Shown: positions 9,478 through 17,676, counted from the stretch's first letter. The stretch: DNA of 64,000 bases from Thermincola carboxydiphila (GCA_016841045.1 JAENZX010000009.1:54431-118430); one strand, 5' to 3'. The notes: generated by a model not told the origin, from the sequence alone. Made by a program: numbers and translations.

Positions 9478-10827
9478 CTACTTTTTCAATATTTGACCCA
9501 TAACTTCTGCATGAATTTCTTCTTCAGTCCGAGGATTTTTAGCTTCTACCAGCGATACCGCCTTGTTCGGACAAATTGCAATACATAAACTGCAAGCACT
9601 GCAATTCTTCTCATTGACCACGGCCTTAGCATCTTCCATTTTCATAGCCCAACAAAGGTTATTGGCACATATTCCGCAGCCCTTACACTTACTGTCATCC
9701 ACTGAAGCAGTCAGTCTTCCCAAACCCCAATCTACTTCTTCTACCGGTCTGATATAGCGTGTTCCCATACCACGAAAATCTTCCAGACTATCATAACCTT
9801 GTTCATGCATATACTTTTTCACGAAGTCGGTCGAAGCCTCAATCAGATTCCAGCCTTTCCACAGGGTGCCTGAAGAAAATTCACATATTTTTGCCCCCAG
9901 CATCATTGCTTCAACCATATGAGTGGGATCCACCAGTCCACCAACAGCTGCCTGATCCAGCCCGGGAACAAAAACAGAAATAGTACCGATGTTGCGATAG
10001 CAGAGGAATTTTGTGAAAGGTCCGATAGCTGGAGCAATAGGATTAAGATTGAGGCCTGGGAAAAGAGACCTGCCACCGTTATATATATCCGGGGGCGCAA
10101 CCGATAGGGGAGCGTTAACACTGGTAACGAAACTCACTCCTACTTCTTTTAACTGCTCTACAAAGCCTACTAACCTGGGGAAGCCTACTTCAGGAGACAT
10201 CTTAACCCCCACCGGAATCTTGCAGCGTTGTACCGTTGCTTTAGCTACTGCTACTGTAAGTGCCGGCATATCTCCCAGTAAAACTCCGGCGTGTTCAGGT
10301 ATTCTCTCGCTGGCATAAGCCTCAATTGCCCCGGCAGCGTTGGCTGGAAGTGGACAGGAAACATCCAGTTCGATGATATCAGCGCCGGCAGCTTCCATTT
10401 TGGCCGCATGTTCGGCCCATCCATCAGGATCAGCTCCTGGTCCCAGAATGTTTGCAATGACAGGTACATCTGCCGGGAGGCAGCTTTTCAAGGTTTCAAT
10501 CAATTTTAATCCTTCCTGGAGACGCATTTCGATGCGATAGGACTCTGCTAAGGCATACATGCCTAATTTACCAAAACCATTAACTTCTGCTCGCATAAAT
10601 CTACCTGTTGGAAGACGGTCTTTGGGGTGTTGGTTTTCACAATGGATATAGGGTGTATGCACAAACCCTGCTCCTGCCTCAACATGCTTTAAGAGCATCT
10701 CGGTTAAATGCACCGGAGACATAGCCAGTGGTGAAAAGGGAGCTTGAGACGCCACACCAAATGGCGAACGCATTTTTACTCCGGCAAACTTTAAAGATAA
10801 GTCAATATCAAACGATTTTTTTGTCAT
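9478..10827 (-). CDS. Dihydroorotate/dihydropyrimidine dehydrogenase-like FMN protein with 2x[4Fe-4S] domain (PreA-like)
   Basis: A 449-residue protein. Residues ~1-330 form an FMN-binding TIM barrel of the dihydroorotate dehydrogenase/PreA type, with MRSPFGVASQAPFSP at the start and PVGVKMSPEV in the barrel. A C-terminal ferredoxin domain has two CxxCxxC-type clusters, beginning SKCKGCGIC and NCSACSLCIAICP. PreA reduces pyrimidine rings, but several PreA-like proteins sit in other pathways, so the electron acceptor or donor role here is open. It is the first gene of the catabolic operon, behind a 275-nt leader. An AAAGGGG site precedes the ATG. Confidence 0.8.
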   Translation of the reverse strand: MTKKSFDIDLSLKFAGVKMRSPFGVASQAPFSPLAMSPVHLTEMLLKHVEAGAGFVHTPYIHCENQHPKDRLPTGRFMRAEVNGFGKLGMYALAESYRIEMRLQEGLKLIETLKSCLPADVPVIANILGPGADPDGWAEHAAKMEAAGADIIELDVSCPLPANAAGAIEAYASERIPEHAGVLLGDMPALTVAVAKATVQRCKIPVGVKMSPEVGFPRLVGFVEQLKEVGVSFVTSVNAPLSVAPPDIYNGGRSLFPGLNLNPIAPAIGPFTKFLCYRNIGTISVFVPGLDQAAVGGLVDPTHMVEAMMLGAKICEFSSGTLWKGWNLIEASTDFVKKYMHEQGYDSLEDFRGMGTRYIRPVEEVDWGLGRLTASVDDSKCKGCGICANNLCWAMKMEDAKAVVNEKNCSACSLCIAICPNKAVSLVEAKNPRTEEEIHAEVMGQILKK

Positions 10828-10891
10828 TTTAAAAACCCCTTTCTAACTCTGTTAATTGAACAAACTGGTGAATGAAATATTAATCTCTACC

Positions 10892-10918
10892 TCACAGAAA
10901 ACCGCTATGTGCGTCCAT
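10892..10918 (-). CDS. Possible 8-residue leader peptide (MDAHSGFL)
   Basis: A minus-strand ATG at 10916-10918 opens an ORF of eight codons ending in TGA. It has one of the best ribosome binding sites in the region, AAAAGGAGGT, with eight bases between GGAGG and ATG. The ORF lies after the terminator hairpin and 64 bases before the first structural gene. A strong site before so short an ORF suggests a translated leader peptide or translational coupling, but chance cannot be excluded. Confidence 0.4.
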   Translation of the reverse strand: MDAHSGFL

Positions 10919-10984
10919 GCTTTTAACCTCCTTTTCACCTTTTTTAAAAATTTAGGTCCGTGATAGGTTTTACAGGAAAATCTT

Positions 10985-11026
10985 TTAAAAAAAAACAAAA
11001 AATGCCCTTCATTACGAAAGGCATTT
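10985..11026 (-). terminator. Intrinsic terminator (attenuator) before the catabolic operon
   Basis: On the minus strand AAATGCCTTTC-GTAAT-GAAGGGCATTT is an 11-bp stem with one G-U pair and a 5-base loop, followed by TTTTGTTTTTTTTT. It lies inside the leader, downstream of a good promoter and upstream of the first gene, so it must be read through for expression. The same hairpin occurs at 200-234. Confidence 0.8.
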
Positions 11027-11108
11027 CATGACCTAATTTTGGCGCCAAACAGGAGCGCCGATGTTAAATTTTTAAAAATCTGGGACTTCTTTGTAAAGCT
11101 TATTCTGA

Positions 11109-11137
11109 ATCATAATACAAAATCTGTTTCAAGTCAA
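11109..11137 (-). promoter_or_regulatory. Sigma-A-type promoter of the catabolic operon
   Basis: On the minus strand TTGACT (11132-11137), a 17-base spacer and TATGAT (11109-11114) match the housekeeping consensus at 5/6 positions each. Predicted start of transcription is near 11102. Confidence 0.75.
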
Positions 11138-11182
11138 GAGGTTTTTGATTAAATCTTTTTTTCACAACCAGGGTTTGAAATT

Positions 11183-11779
11183 TCAAAAATATTGGTTCAT
11201 TTTTTCTGCAAATATAATTTGTTTAGCTGCCTCTGCCATTTTGACGTTCTGATCCCGGCATGCCTTGCGAAGTTTACGCATCGCCTCTTCTTCGGAACAG
11301 TGCATGCGCCGCATTAAAATTCCTTTTGCCTGTTCAATCGCTTTGCGCCCTTGAAGCTCTGCTTTTAGCTTACCCCTCTCCTGCCGGAGCTTTGTCGCTT
11401 CTCCAAACCGATTCATAGTTATTTCAATGCTTGGAATAAGTTCACGCAAATCCACTGGTTTGGATAGATAAGCATAAACCCCTAACTCACTTGCTCTCTG
11501 CACCAAGTCGTGGTCCGAATAGGCAGTAAGAATAATAATTGGTGTCAGGCGCTCCCGATTTATGGCCGCCGCAGCCGACAGACCATCAATTCCCGGCATC
11601 TTGATATCCATTAACATAAGATCCGGTGAAAGCCGTTTAGCAAGATCTACAGCCATATAACCATTGTCAGCAACTCCTAGCACAGTATGACCCAGGGATT
11701 CTAATTGAGAGCTAAGGGCCAGGGCAATTAGAGCCTCATCTTCGGCGATTAAAACTCTTAGCCGGTCCAGAAATGACAC
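11183..11779 (-). CDS. ANTAR-domain response regulator
   Basis: A 198-residue protein. The N-terminal receiver domain has acidic AEDEALI, phospho-acceptor Asp in LMDIKMPG and Lys in YLSKPVD. A short coiled coil leads to a C-terminal ANTAR domain, KAIEQAKGILMRRMHCSEEE onward, which in AmiR, NasR and EutV binds hairpin RNA and prevents termination. The start is uncertain: GTG at 11777-11779 overlaps the kinase gene by 44 bases, and AAAAGGGG sits too close for an ideal site. Overlap suggests translational coupling with the kinase. The likely target is the leader terminator 150 bases downstream. Confidence 0.88.
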   Translation of the reverse strand: MSFLDRLRVLIAEDEALIALALSSQLESLGHTVLGVADNGYMAVDLAKRLSPDLMLMDIKMPGIDGLSAAAAINRERLTPIIILTAYSDHDLVQRASELGVYAYLSKPVDLRELIPSIEITMNRFGEATKLRQERGKLKAELQGRKAIEQAKGILMRRMHCSEEEAMRKLRKACRDQNVKMAEAAKQIIFAEKMNQYF

Positions 11780-13442
11780 CCCCTTTTCGCAATATACTTC
11801 TGGGGATTACCAAAACAGCAAGAGCGCCTTCATGGTTTGAAACGAACCTGAAAGTTCCCCGCAAATCTTTTTCGATAAGTGCTTCAACAATTTTAAGTCC
11901 CAATCCTTTTTGTTTTCGCCAGTCAAATCCGGGGGGAAACCCTTTACCATTATCCTGTATTTTCAAGTGCAAATTTTCCTTGTCCAGAAAAATTTCCACC
12001 GATACATACCCTTCCCGAAAATCTACAATCCCGTGCATCAGGGAATTACAAAACAGTTCGTTGATAGCTAAAGCCAAGCAGGTAGCTTCCTTAGAGCCCA
12101 AAAAGACAGTTGGCCCGTTAACTTTAACCTCTACTTTACGAGTATTTGTAACCTGCAGATTCAGTAGCAAAGGAGCCAGTCGGTTAATTAGTTCCTTCAA
12201 ATCTGTCAGTCCATCCCCTTTTTCAGAAAGAAGTCCATGGATAATCGCCATCGTTTTGACGCGATTGACACTTTCCTGGAGATATTCCTTGGCAAGAGGC
12301 GTCTGTTTATTAGATGCAGCAGCCAACGATAAAAGCCCAGCAACCATTTGCAGGTTATTTTTGACCCTGTGATGTACTTCCTGTAATAAGGCTGACCTAG
12401 TCATTAACAAGGCATCTTCAATTACGATGGTAGCCTGATCGGCTATTACCGTAAGGCAGTTTAATAAATCAGAAGAAGGAATCTGGGGAACAGTTGAATA
12501 AATTGATATAGCACCAATAACCCGATGTTTTAAACGCATAGGCACGGAAACAACTGATTTTAACCCATTTGCCCGCCTTTCACATTCTACAGCTGGCCAG
12601 GACGTTATATCTTCAATAGTGACAGTTTTTCCTTTGCGTATCGTCCAGTCATCAATAGATAGTCCGAAGGTTTCTTTATCCATCTTTTCGAATCCAATCG
12701 GAAAGCCTTGGTTAGTAGCAAGTTCCAGTTCCTCACGCTCTACCAGTCTCACTGTGGCATATTGCCCATAAATCATTTCCATGGCCGTATTTGCTAACAA
12801 GCTTAACTTATCTCCCACCGATTGTTCGGATGTCAAAACTTTGGTAGTATTAAATATTCTTTCCAGTGTATTTAACTTTCCAGACAATTCCAATTTAACT
12901 TTACTATTTTCCAAAGCCTGTGACAAAAGCCAAATAGAATTTTCCAGAAAAGCTTTCTCTTTTTCTTCATAAGGTGTACAACCTAAAAAAATAATCAATA
13001 ACGGGCTGACAAATTGACCAACGGCACAAAGAGCAAATTTCTCATCACCTAAAGTAAAAGGCAGCGATTCGCGTAAACTTTGTACATCTTCAGACTCAAC
13101 CCCTGTTATGACCTTCCCGTTAATAATGCAGGATTGTAAACAGGAAGGTAAATGAACAATTATCGGATTATCCTTGTTTTGAAGTATGTTAGTAGTCTTG
13201 TCAAAAGGCATTTTATGAAGGGCTGCGAAAACTTCCCCCTTCTTATTTCCTTCGTCAAGAATCAAAGCATATCCCAAAGTAGAGTCTAAAGTAGAGATAT
13301 TTCTTTTCAGGAATTCTTCAACCAGTTCAAACTTTTCAACATCTTGCCTAGCGGCTTTTTCATACCACTTAAGCTGATCAAAAAAAAGTGTATCATTAAA
13401 AAACTCATTCAAAGGCATGGCAAGATAATCCTCTTCCCTCAA
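11736..13442 (-). CDS. Cytosolic sensor histidine kinase (GAF, HisKA_2, HATPase)
   Basis: A 568-residue kinase without membrane segments. Residues ~1-190 are an unidentified input region; ~195-345 form a GAF domain; the HisKA_2 phospho-acceptor segment EVHHRVKNNLQMVAGLLSL follows near residue 355; the ATPase domain has NELFCNSLMHG and DNGKGFPPGFD. This architecture matches kinases paired with ANTAR regulators (EutW, PdtaS). The reading frame starts at TTG 13440-13442, whose bases overlap the upstream stop codon (TTGA). ATG at 13418 is an alternative. Flanking ANTAR genes are presumably its partners. Confidence 0.88.
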   Translation of the reverse strand: MREEDYLAMPLNEFFNDTLFFDQLKWYEKAARQDVEKFELVEEFLKRNISTLDSTLGYALILDEGNKKGEVFAALHKMPFDKTTNILQNKDNPIIVHLPSCLQSCIINGKVITGVESEDVQSLRESLPFTLGDEKFALCAVGQFVSPLLIIFLGCTPYEEKEKAFLENSIWLLSQALENSKVKLELSGKLNTLERIFNTTKVLTSEQSVGDKLSLLANTAMEMIYGQYATVRLVEREELELATNQGFPIGFEKMDKETFGLSIDDWTIRKGKTVTIEDITSWPAVECERRANGLKSVVSVPMRLKHRVIGAISIYSTVPQIPSSDLLNCLTVIADQATIVIEDALLMTRSALLQEVHHRVKNNLQMVAGLLSLAAASNKQTPLAKEYLQESVNRVKTMAIIHGLLSEKGDGLTDLKELINRLAPLLLNLQVTNTRKVEVKVNGPTVFLGSKEATCLALAINELFCNSLMHGIVDFREGYVSVEIFLDKENLHLKIQDNGKGFPPGFDWRKQKGLGLKIVEALIEKDLRGTFRFVSNHEGALAVLVIPRSILRKGGVISGPAKSFNRRR

Positions 13443-14059
13443 TTTCTTTTAGCCCTTTCTACTCTCTTTTCTGTAATACCAAGCCGCGACTTTTCTGAGA
13501 AAATAATAGATTTGGCCAGTTTAATCAATTTGATATTCTGATCCCTGCTTACCTTCTGCATTCTCATCATAGCTTCGGCCTCAGTGAGACCAAAATTCTT
13601 CATCACAATACCTTTTGCACGCTCAATGACTTTGCGCGCCTCGATAGTCCACTCTAAATAAGAAATTTCTTCCTTAAGCTTTACCATCTCACGATACCTG
13701 CTCAAAGCAATTTCAATGGCCCGTACCAGGTCCCGCTGATCTACAGGTTTCGAAAGGTAACCAAAAGCGCCACTTTCCCCAGCCATGCGGGCCATCTCTT
13801 TATTGGAATAACCTGTAAGGAAAATTATCGGTGTTACCTTGCATTGGTTTATAACTTTGGCAGTCTCCAAGCCATCTACATCAGGCATTTTGATGTCTAA
13901 AATAATAAGATCGGGCTGTCGATGTTTTGCCATTTCAATAGCTTCAGAGCCGTTCTGAGCTGCCCCTACTACATTATGTCCCAGACCCTGTAATTGGTCA
14001 GCCAGTGATAAAGTAATAAGAGCTTCGTCGTCAGCCACTAGAACTTTTAACGGTTCCAA
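13439..14059 (-). CDS. ANTAR-domain response regulator (second copy)
   Basis: A 206-residue paralog of the regulator at 11183-11779, with the same receiver residues (ADDEALI, ILDIKMPD, YLSKPVD) and an ANTAR domain (KVIERAKGIVMKNFGLTEAE onward). The start chosen is TTG at 14057-14059, giving MEPLKVLVADDEALI, with AAAGGTGG eight bases upstream; that ribosome site is one arm of an inverted repeat. An upstream GTG at 14107 would add 16 unlike residues. It is the first gene of the three-gene kinase operon. Two regulators for one kinase suggest different RNA targets or a phosphate sink. Confidence 0.88.
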   Translation of the reverse strand: MEPLKVLVADDEALITLSLADQLQGLGHNVVGAAQNGSEAIEMAKHRQPDLIILDIKMPDVDGLETAKVINQCKVTPIIFLTGYSNKEMARMAGESGAFGYLSKPVDQRDLVRAIEIALSRYREMVKLKEEISYLEWTIEARKVIERAKGIVMKNFGLTEAEAMMRMQKVSRDQNIKLIKLAKSIIFSEKSRLGITEKRVERAKRN

Positions 14060-14063
14060 GATC

Positions 14064-14121
14064 AAAACCACCTTTCTTTGCCAGACTAGTTTTTCCAAGA
14101 CAATCACTGTTTTGGTGGTTT
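14064..14121 (-). promoter_or_regulatory. Inverted repeat covering the ribosome binding site of the ANTAR operon
   Basis: On the transcript AAACCACC (14114-14121) can pair over 8 bp with GGTGGTTT (14065-14072). The second arm contains the ribosome binding site for the TTG start at 14059. Pairing would hide the site, a common form of translational control, though the 41-base loop makes spontaneous pairing uncertain. Confidence 0.4.
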
Positions 14122-14141
14122 ATACCTCCTGAATTGTTTTT

Positions 14142-14170
14142 AGTATATGGCCATTTTTTCATCCTGACAA
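14142..14170 (-). promoter_or_regulatory. Promoter of the kinase/ANTAR operon
   Basis: On the minus strand TTGTCA (14165-14170), a 17-base spacer and TATACT (14142-14147) each match the sigma-A consensus at 5/6 positions. The start of transcription should fall near 14135, about 75 bases before the first codon. Confidence 0.7.
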
Positions 14171-14268
14171 TTTAAAAGGATTTAAAAGTAATAACCCGAA
14201 CTTGAAAGGGTTAAATCAAAGGCTAAACTGTTCACACTCTAAATTGGTTCACCGAAGGACTCTTGGAC

Positions 14269-14290
14269 AAAAAAAAAACCCGTTGGGTTC
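14269..14290 (-). terminator. Intrinsic terminator after the zinc-ribbon gene
   Basis: On the minus strand AACCC-AAC-GGGTT is followed by an uninterrupted run of T, ending the transcript of the gene at 14340-14726 and separating it from the kinase operon. Confidence 0.7.
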
Positions 14291-14339
14291 TACATACTTA
14301 CTGCTTACAGATGAACATCAACTGGTGACGGATTTTTAC

Positions 14340-14726
14340 TCACCATAAATTGTTTATCGTTAATGGGCCAAGATCCATATCCATAAATTCAGAACGAACG
14401 TCGTTTTTACAATTTGGGCATGAATAGATTCCTTTATGACGTTCTAACAATCGGACCATTATCTGTTTTGTATCCCAACAGTTAGAGCAAAAAGGCCCAT
14501 CCTTTTGGTCTGAATTTTCAATCCAGTATGCGTTGTTTAGGAATACCAGCTTCTCCTTGGTTTTCAGTTTGGTCTGGAGTTCATCCACCTGAGCCCGCAA
14601 ATCATTATTCTGCTGCAGCAATTCCATAATACAGCCTTGAATATCCAGGATTTGACTGTAAAGTTCTATATTATCTGTTTGTTTAATTATTTTTGCAACT
14701 GATTTGATTTCATCAAGTATTTCCAT
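14340..14726 (-). CDS. Unknown protein with coiled coil and C-terminal zinc ribbon
   Basis: A 128-residue protein not recognised as a named family. The N-terminal half is helical, with a predicted coiled coil (MELLQQNNDLRAQVDELQTK). The C-terminal half holds two CxxC pairs, CSNC and CPNC, spaced about 30 residues, as in a zinc ribbon. The second of two close ATGs (14726) has the better ribosome site, AGGAGGG eight bases away. It is monocistronic with its own terminator. Nucleic-acid or protein binding is possible, but no function is assigned. Confidence 0.75.
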   Translation of the reverse strand: MEILDEIKSVAKIIKQTDNIELYSQILDIQGCIMELLQQNNDLRAQVDELQTKLKTKEKLVFLNNAYWIENSDQKDGPFCSNCWDTKQIMVRLLERHKGIYSCPNCKNDVRSEFMDMDLGPLTINNLW

Positions 14727-14819
14727 AAACATTCCCTCCTTCAGATTTGTATAGATACTATTATATAATTCAAAAGGTGCGGGATACTATTAATTTATTA
14801 AGTAGGACGAAAGTATGTT

Positions 14820-15491
14820 TCAGAAAGGTAATTGTTTTATTTTCTCTACTACATCATTGATAAATCTCGCTGTTATTCCCCATATAGTTTCATTCTTTAC
14901 ATAATAAATGTACATCTTCAGCCGTCTTCCACCCCATGGCTTTGTGTACATTTCCGACAATCCTAATTCTCTGGCCGGAAACAATACAACCTCTTTTCCA
15001 TTTTCATCTATATATGAAGGATGTACTCGAACGATTGTATCATATTCTTTAGGTTCGTTCTCCACAAAAAAAGATACAGGAACTGAGAATACATACTCTA
15101 CCTCTGAAGTTGCAATATTTAATTCTGCTAAGTCAGTTATGTCGGCTACTCCCACAAAAGCTTCTACCGAAACCCCCAGTGGTGCAATAAAGGTATCTAA
15201 CCTTCCGATTATCTTAATCTTTTCCTTAGAAATTCCCAGTTCTTCAACAGTTTCACGTATTGCTGCCTCTTGAGAATTAGCATCAGAGCCAGGTTCAATC
15301 TGTCCACCAGGAAAACAAATCTGACCGCCTTGCCTTACATTGGGCGATCGTTTTTCAAAAATAAAGTGATATTCACCGTCTAGAAACGCAAGCAGTACTA
15401 TAACGGATGAAAAAAACAACTCCTTTTTGTCCAGCATACCCGGGACAACCGGCAGTGAATCTTTGAGTAATTCCAGCTGATGGTGCGTCAA
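14820..15491 (-). CDS. Nudix hydrolase (CoA pyrophosphatase-like)
   Basis: A 223-residue protein with a Nudix box around residues 75-100, containing GGQIEPGS and REtVEELG-type residues (observed AIRETVEELGI), which bind the metal and position the pyrophosphate. The preceding FEKRSPNVRQGGQICFPGG is typical of the CoA diphosphatase (NudL/YeaB) branch that cleaves CoA or acyl-CoA into phosphopantetheine and ADP. It begins at TTG 15489-15491, overlapping the stop of the NRDE gene, with GGGGAGAG upstream, so the two are translationally coupled. Confidence 0.85.
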   Translation of the reverse strand: MTHHQLELLKDSLPVVPGMLDKKELFFSSVIVLLAFLDGEYHFIFEKRSPNVRQGGQICFPGGQIEPGSDANSQEAAIRETVEELGISKEKIKIIGRLDTFIAPLGVSVEAFVGVADITDLAELNIATSEVEYVFSVPVSFFVENEPKEYDTIVRVHPSYIDENGKEVVLFPARELGLSEMYTKPWGGRRLKMYIYYVKNETIWGITARFINDVVEKIKQLPF

Positions 15492-16279
15492 CTTTTCTCT
15501 CCCCCTTTAATCTGGCGAATATCAAATTCATAACAATTCTCAACCCAATTGCTTTGGTCTAAAACCTTACTTCGTTCTATGAATAGAACGTTATTTTGGC
15601 GGCTAATCAACAAAACCGTTGAGGAACGGGTGCCATAGCCGGGACTCTCAATAAAAATTGGAGACATCATACGTTCTCTCTGAAGGCCTACTCCAGTATT
15701 GGGAAGGTCCTTATCTGCTGCTTTTAGAGAATCAGAAAGTATCTCAAAAAGCTTTTTCTTATCAGGAAAGCTCTTATCTTGAACAGTAAGCTCCAGTTTT
15801 TCTTTACCCCTAACCACTTTTGGCCAGGGGGTATTAAAGAGGTGATTGCTTAACCCATGAACCCCCGGTTCTAATTCTTCAACTATGTTTGATATATTTG
15901 AGTAATGGAGCAAGCAGGAAACGTTACCCAAAATAAGGTTAAAACCATTATATAACTCTCTTTTTGCTTTGACTTTTTTGAGATATTCTCGAGGGCTGTC
16001 ATTCCCATTCAAAAATGCGCTCACTATTTCCCCACGTGATCTTACATCCGTGCGCAGCCGCGATGGATCTCTGTAGTTAGTAACTGCAGCAAAACGACCT
16101 GTTCTTGAGATGCCCAACCAGCTGCCCATTTTTTCCAAATCCCGCCCGCCCAAAATTTCTTGGTTATCATTCCAATAGTTCAGCGGTAATGCCGGACGGT
16201 CATAAAATTCATCCCTATTAGCAGCCAAAATAAATGGATACTCTTTGTGTACTTTATAAGCAAGAAGGATTAAACACAT
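15488..16279 (-). CDS. NRDE (TANGO2-like) family protein
   Basis: A 263-residue protein beginning MCLILLAYKVHKEYPFILAA and followed by NRDEFYDRP, the name-giving NRDE motif; the second-position Cys is conserved as a probable N-terminal nucleophile. The ATG at 16277-16279 is chosen because it gives the conserved MCLI terminus, although an ATG two codons upstream has better spacing to GAGGG. Family members are linked to haem handling or remain uncharacterised. It is the first gene of a two-gene operon with the Nudix hydrolase. Confidence 0.85.
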   Translation of the reverse strand: MCLILLAYKVHKEYPFILAANRDEFYDRPALPLNYWNDNQEILGGRDLEKMGSWLGISRTGRFAAVTNYRDPSRLRTDVRSRGEIVSAFLNGNDSPREYLKKVKAKRELYNGFNLILGNVSCLLHYSNISNIVEELEPGVHGLSNHLFNTPWPKVVRGKEKLELTVQDKSFPDKKKLFEILSDSLKAADKDLPNTGVGLQRERMMSPIFIESPGYGTRSSTVLLISRQNNVLFIERSKVLDQSNWVENCYEFDIRQIKGGEKS

Positions 16280-16416
16280 TATCATCCCAACCCTCAAAAA
16301 TAACTGTTATTTTAGTTTACCACCGAAAAGCACGCTTTGCCAGACTAAATAATAACCGCAGGGAGAAAACGTGCTAACTTTGTATTTCTTTCTATTGGAT
16401 GTTTTTCCCAGAAGTC

Positions 16417-16445
16417 TTGTTTTTCTTTTTTGGAAGGACTATAAT
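16417..16445 (+). promoter_or_regulatory. Promoter of the M24 peptidase gene
   Basis: TTGTTT (16417-16422), a 17-base spacer and a perfect TATAAT (16440-16445) lie 47 bases before the start codon. The -35 element is weak. Confidence 0.55.
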
Positions 16446-16491
16446 TTACTACATAATTACTACATACATAAAAATTTAGTGGAGGTAAGGT

Positions 16492-17676
16492 ATGCATACA
16501 CCACCAGTGGCTGAATTGTCAGCAAGAATTAAGAAGTTTCAGGACAAAATGGCAGCACAGGATATTGCCGGCGCTTTGATTTTACAAAATACTGATTTGT
16601 ATTATTTTACAGGCTGCATTTGGCCCGCTTATTTATATATCCCCACAGAGGGTGATCCGGTTTTCTTAAATCGTCACCGCGGCGAAATAAAAGTTCCCTG
16701 GACCTGGCCTGTTGTCAAGCTGGATAAGTCAAATAAGTTAGCAGGTATCTTACAAGAATTTGGCCTGCCCGTATCAGGAAGTATCGGGCTTGAACTGGAT
16801 GTACTTCCGGTCTTGGTTTACCAGCGCCTTCAGGCAGCACTTCCCGGGAGGAATTTTGTCGATGTTGGCCGTTTAATTCGTCAAGTTCGGGCTGTTAAGA
16901 GCCCCTGGGAAATTGACGTAATGCGGAGTTATGCCGAAAAAGACCTTTTCTTTTGGAGTCAGGTCCCTGAAATTATCAGCAAAGTCAACACAGACCTGGA
17001 AGTAGCTGCAGCCCTAAAAGCCTGCGCCCGAAAGCAAGGACAACAGGAGCTAATACGGATGCGGAGCTTTAACCTAGAGTCTGATTCAAACTGTGTCGCA
17101 GCAGGAGAATCGGGAGCTGTAATTAGTTCGTATGATGTTCCTATTTCCGGTATAGGATTAAGTTCCTCTTTTCCCATGGGTGCAGCAGGAATGGAGCTGA
17201 AACCGGGCCAACCGGTTTCCATAGATATCGGCAGCTGTTATTCTGCTTATGTTCTTGACCAAACCAGGATGTTTGCAATTAATTATTTGCCAGGTCAAGC
17301 CTGGCACGCTTTTGAAACTGCGTTGGCTATTCAGCAGGAAATGAAATCACTCGCTCAACCGGGTGTGTCGTGTGGTGAGCTTTTTGAACGAGCAAGGCTG
17401 ATGGCCAAAAAAGCCGAGCTGATTGAAGGCTTTATGGGGGCAGTCGGTGGAGTACCCTTCCTAGGTCATGGTGTTGGTCTGGAAGTTGACGAACTCCCGG
17501 TGCTGGCGCGCGGTTCTAAAGAGGTCCTTGAGGAAGGCATGGTTATTGCCATTGAACCCAAGTTCGCATTATCCGGAATTGGAGCTATCGGTATCGAAAA
17601 TTGTTTTCTCGTCACCAAACACGGATTGGAGAAAATAACAGTGTCCCCGGACGATTTGCTGGTTATAAATAAATAA
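16492..17676 (+). CDS. M24-family peptidase (Xaa-Pro aminopeptidase/creatinase fold)
   Basis: A 394-residue protein with a creatinase-type N-terminal domain and a C-terminal pita-bread domain. All five dimetal ligands can be traced: Asp in VSIDIGS, Asp in VLDQTRM, His in GHGVGLEVDE, Glu in AIEPKF and Glu in GIENCF. Hydrolysis of Xaa-Pro dipeptides (prolidase) or removal of N-terminal residues is expected. GGAGG lies before the ATG. It is transcribed alone, divergently from the NRDE operon. Confidence 0.88.
   Translation: MHTPPVAELSARIKKFQDKMAAQDIAGALILQNTDLYYFTGCIWPAYLYIPTEGDPVFLNRHRGEIKVPWTWPVVKLDKSNKLAGILQEFGLPVSGSIGLELDVLPVLVYQRLQAALPGRNFVDVGRLIRQVRAVKSPWEIDVMRSYAEKDLFFWSQVPEIISKVNTDLEVAAALKACARKQGQQELIRMRSFNLESDSNCVAAGESGAVISSYDVPISGIGLSSSFPMGAAGMELKPGQPVSIDIGSCYSAYVLDQTRMFAINYLPGQAWHAFETALAIQQEMKSLAQPGVSCGELFERARLMAKKAELIEGFMGAVGGVPFLGHGVGLEVDELPVLARGSKEVLEEGMVIAIEPKFALSGIGAIGIENCFLVTKHGLEKITVSPDDLLVINK

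Larger units (their letters stand above)
10828..11102 (-). promoter_or_regulatory. Long structured 5' leader of the catabolic operon
   Basis: This 275-nt leader from the promoter at 11109-11137 contains, in order of transcription, a GC-rich hairpin (GGCGC/GCGCC at 11041-11059), a conserved block reading TCATGAAATGCC, a terminator hairpin with a long U-tract (10985-11026), a GACCTAA segment (10952-10958) complementary to TTAGGTC (11030-11036), and a tiny ORF with a strong ribosome site (10892-10918). This arrangement resembles an attenuation leader. The neighbouring ANTAR regulators make RNA-binding antitermination a reasonable model; that link is inference. Confidence 0.65.

Noticed and set aside
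10985..11102. T-box or common metabolite riboswitch upstream of the catabolic operon
   Set aside because: No T-box GGTGGNACCGCG-type element and no consensus of a riboswitch class I can recall; kept as an attenuator of unknown type.
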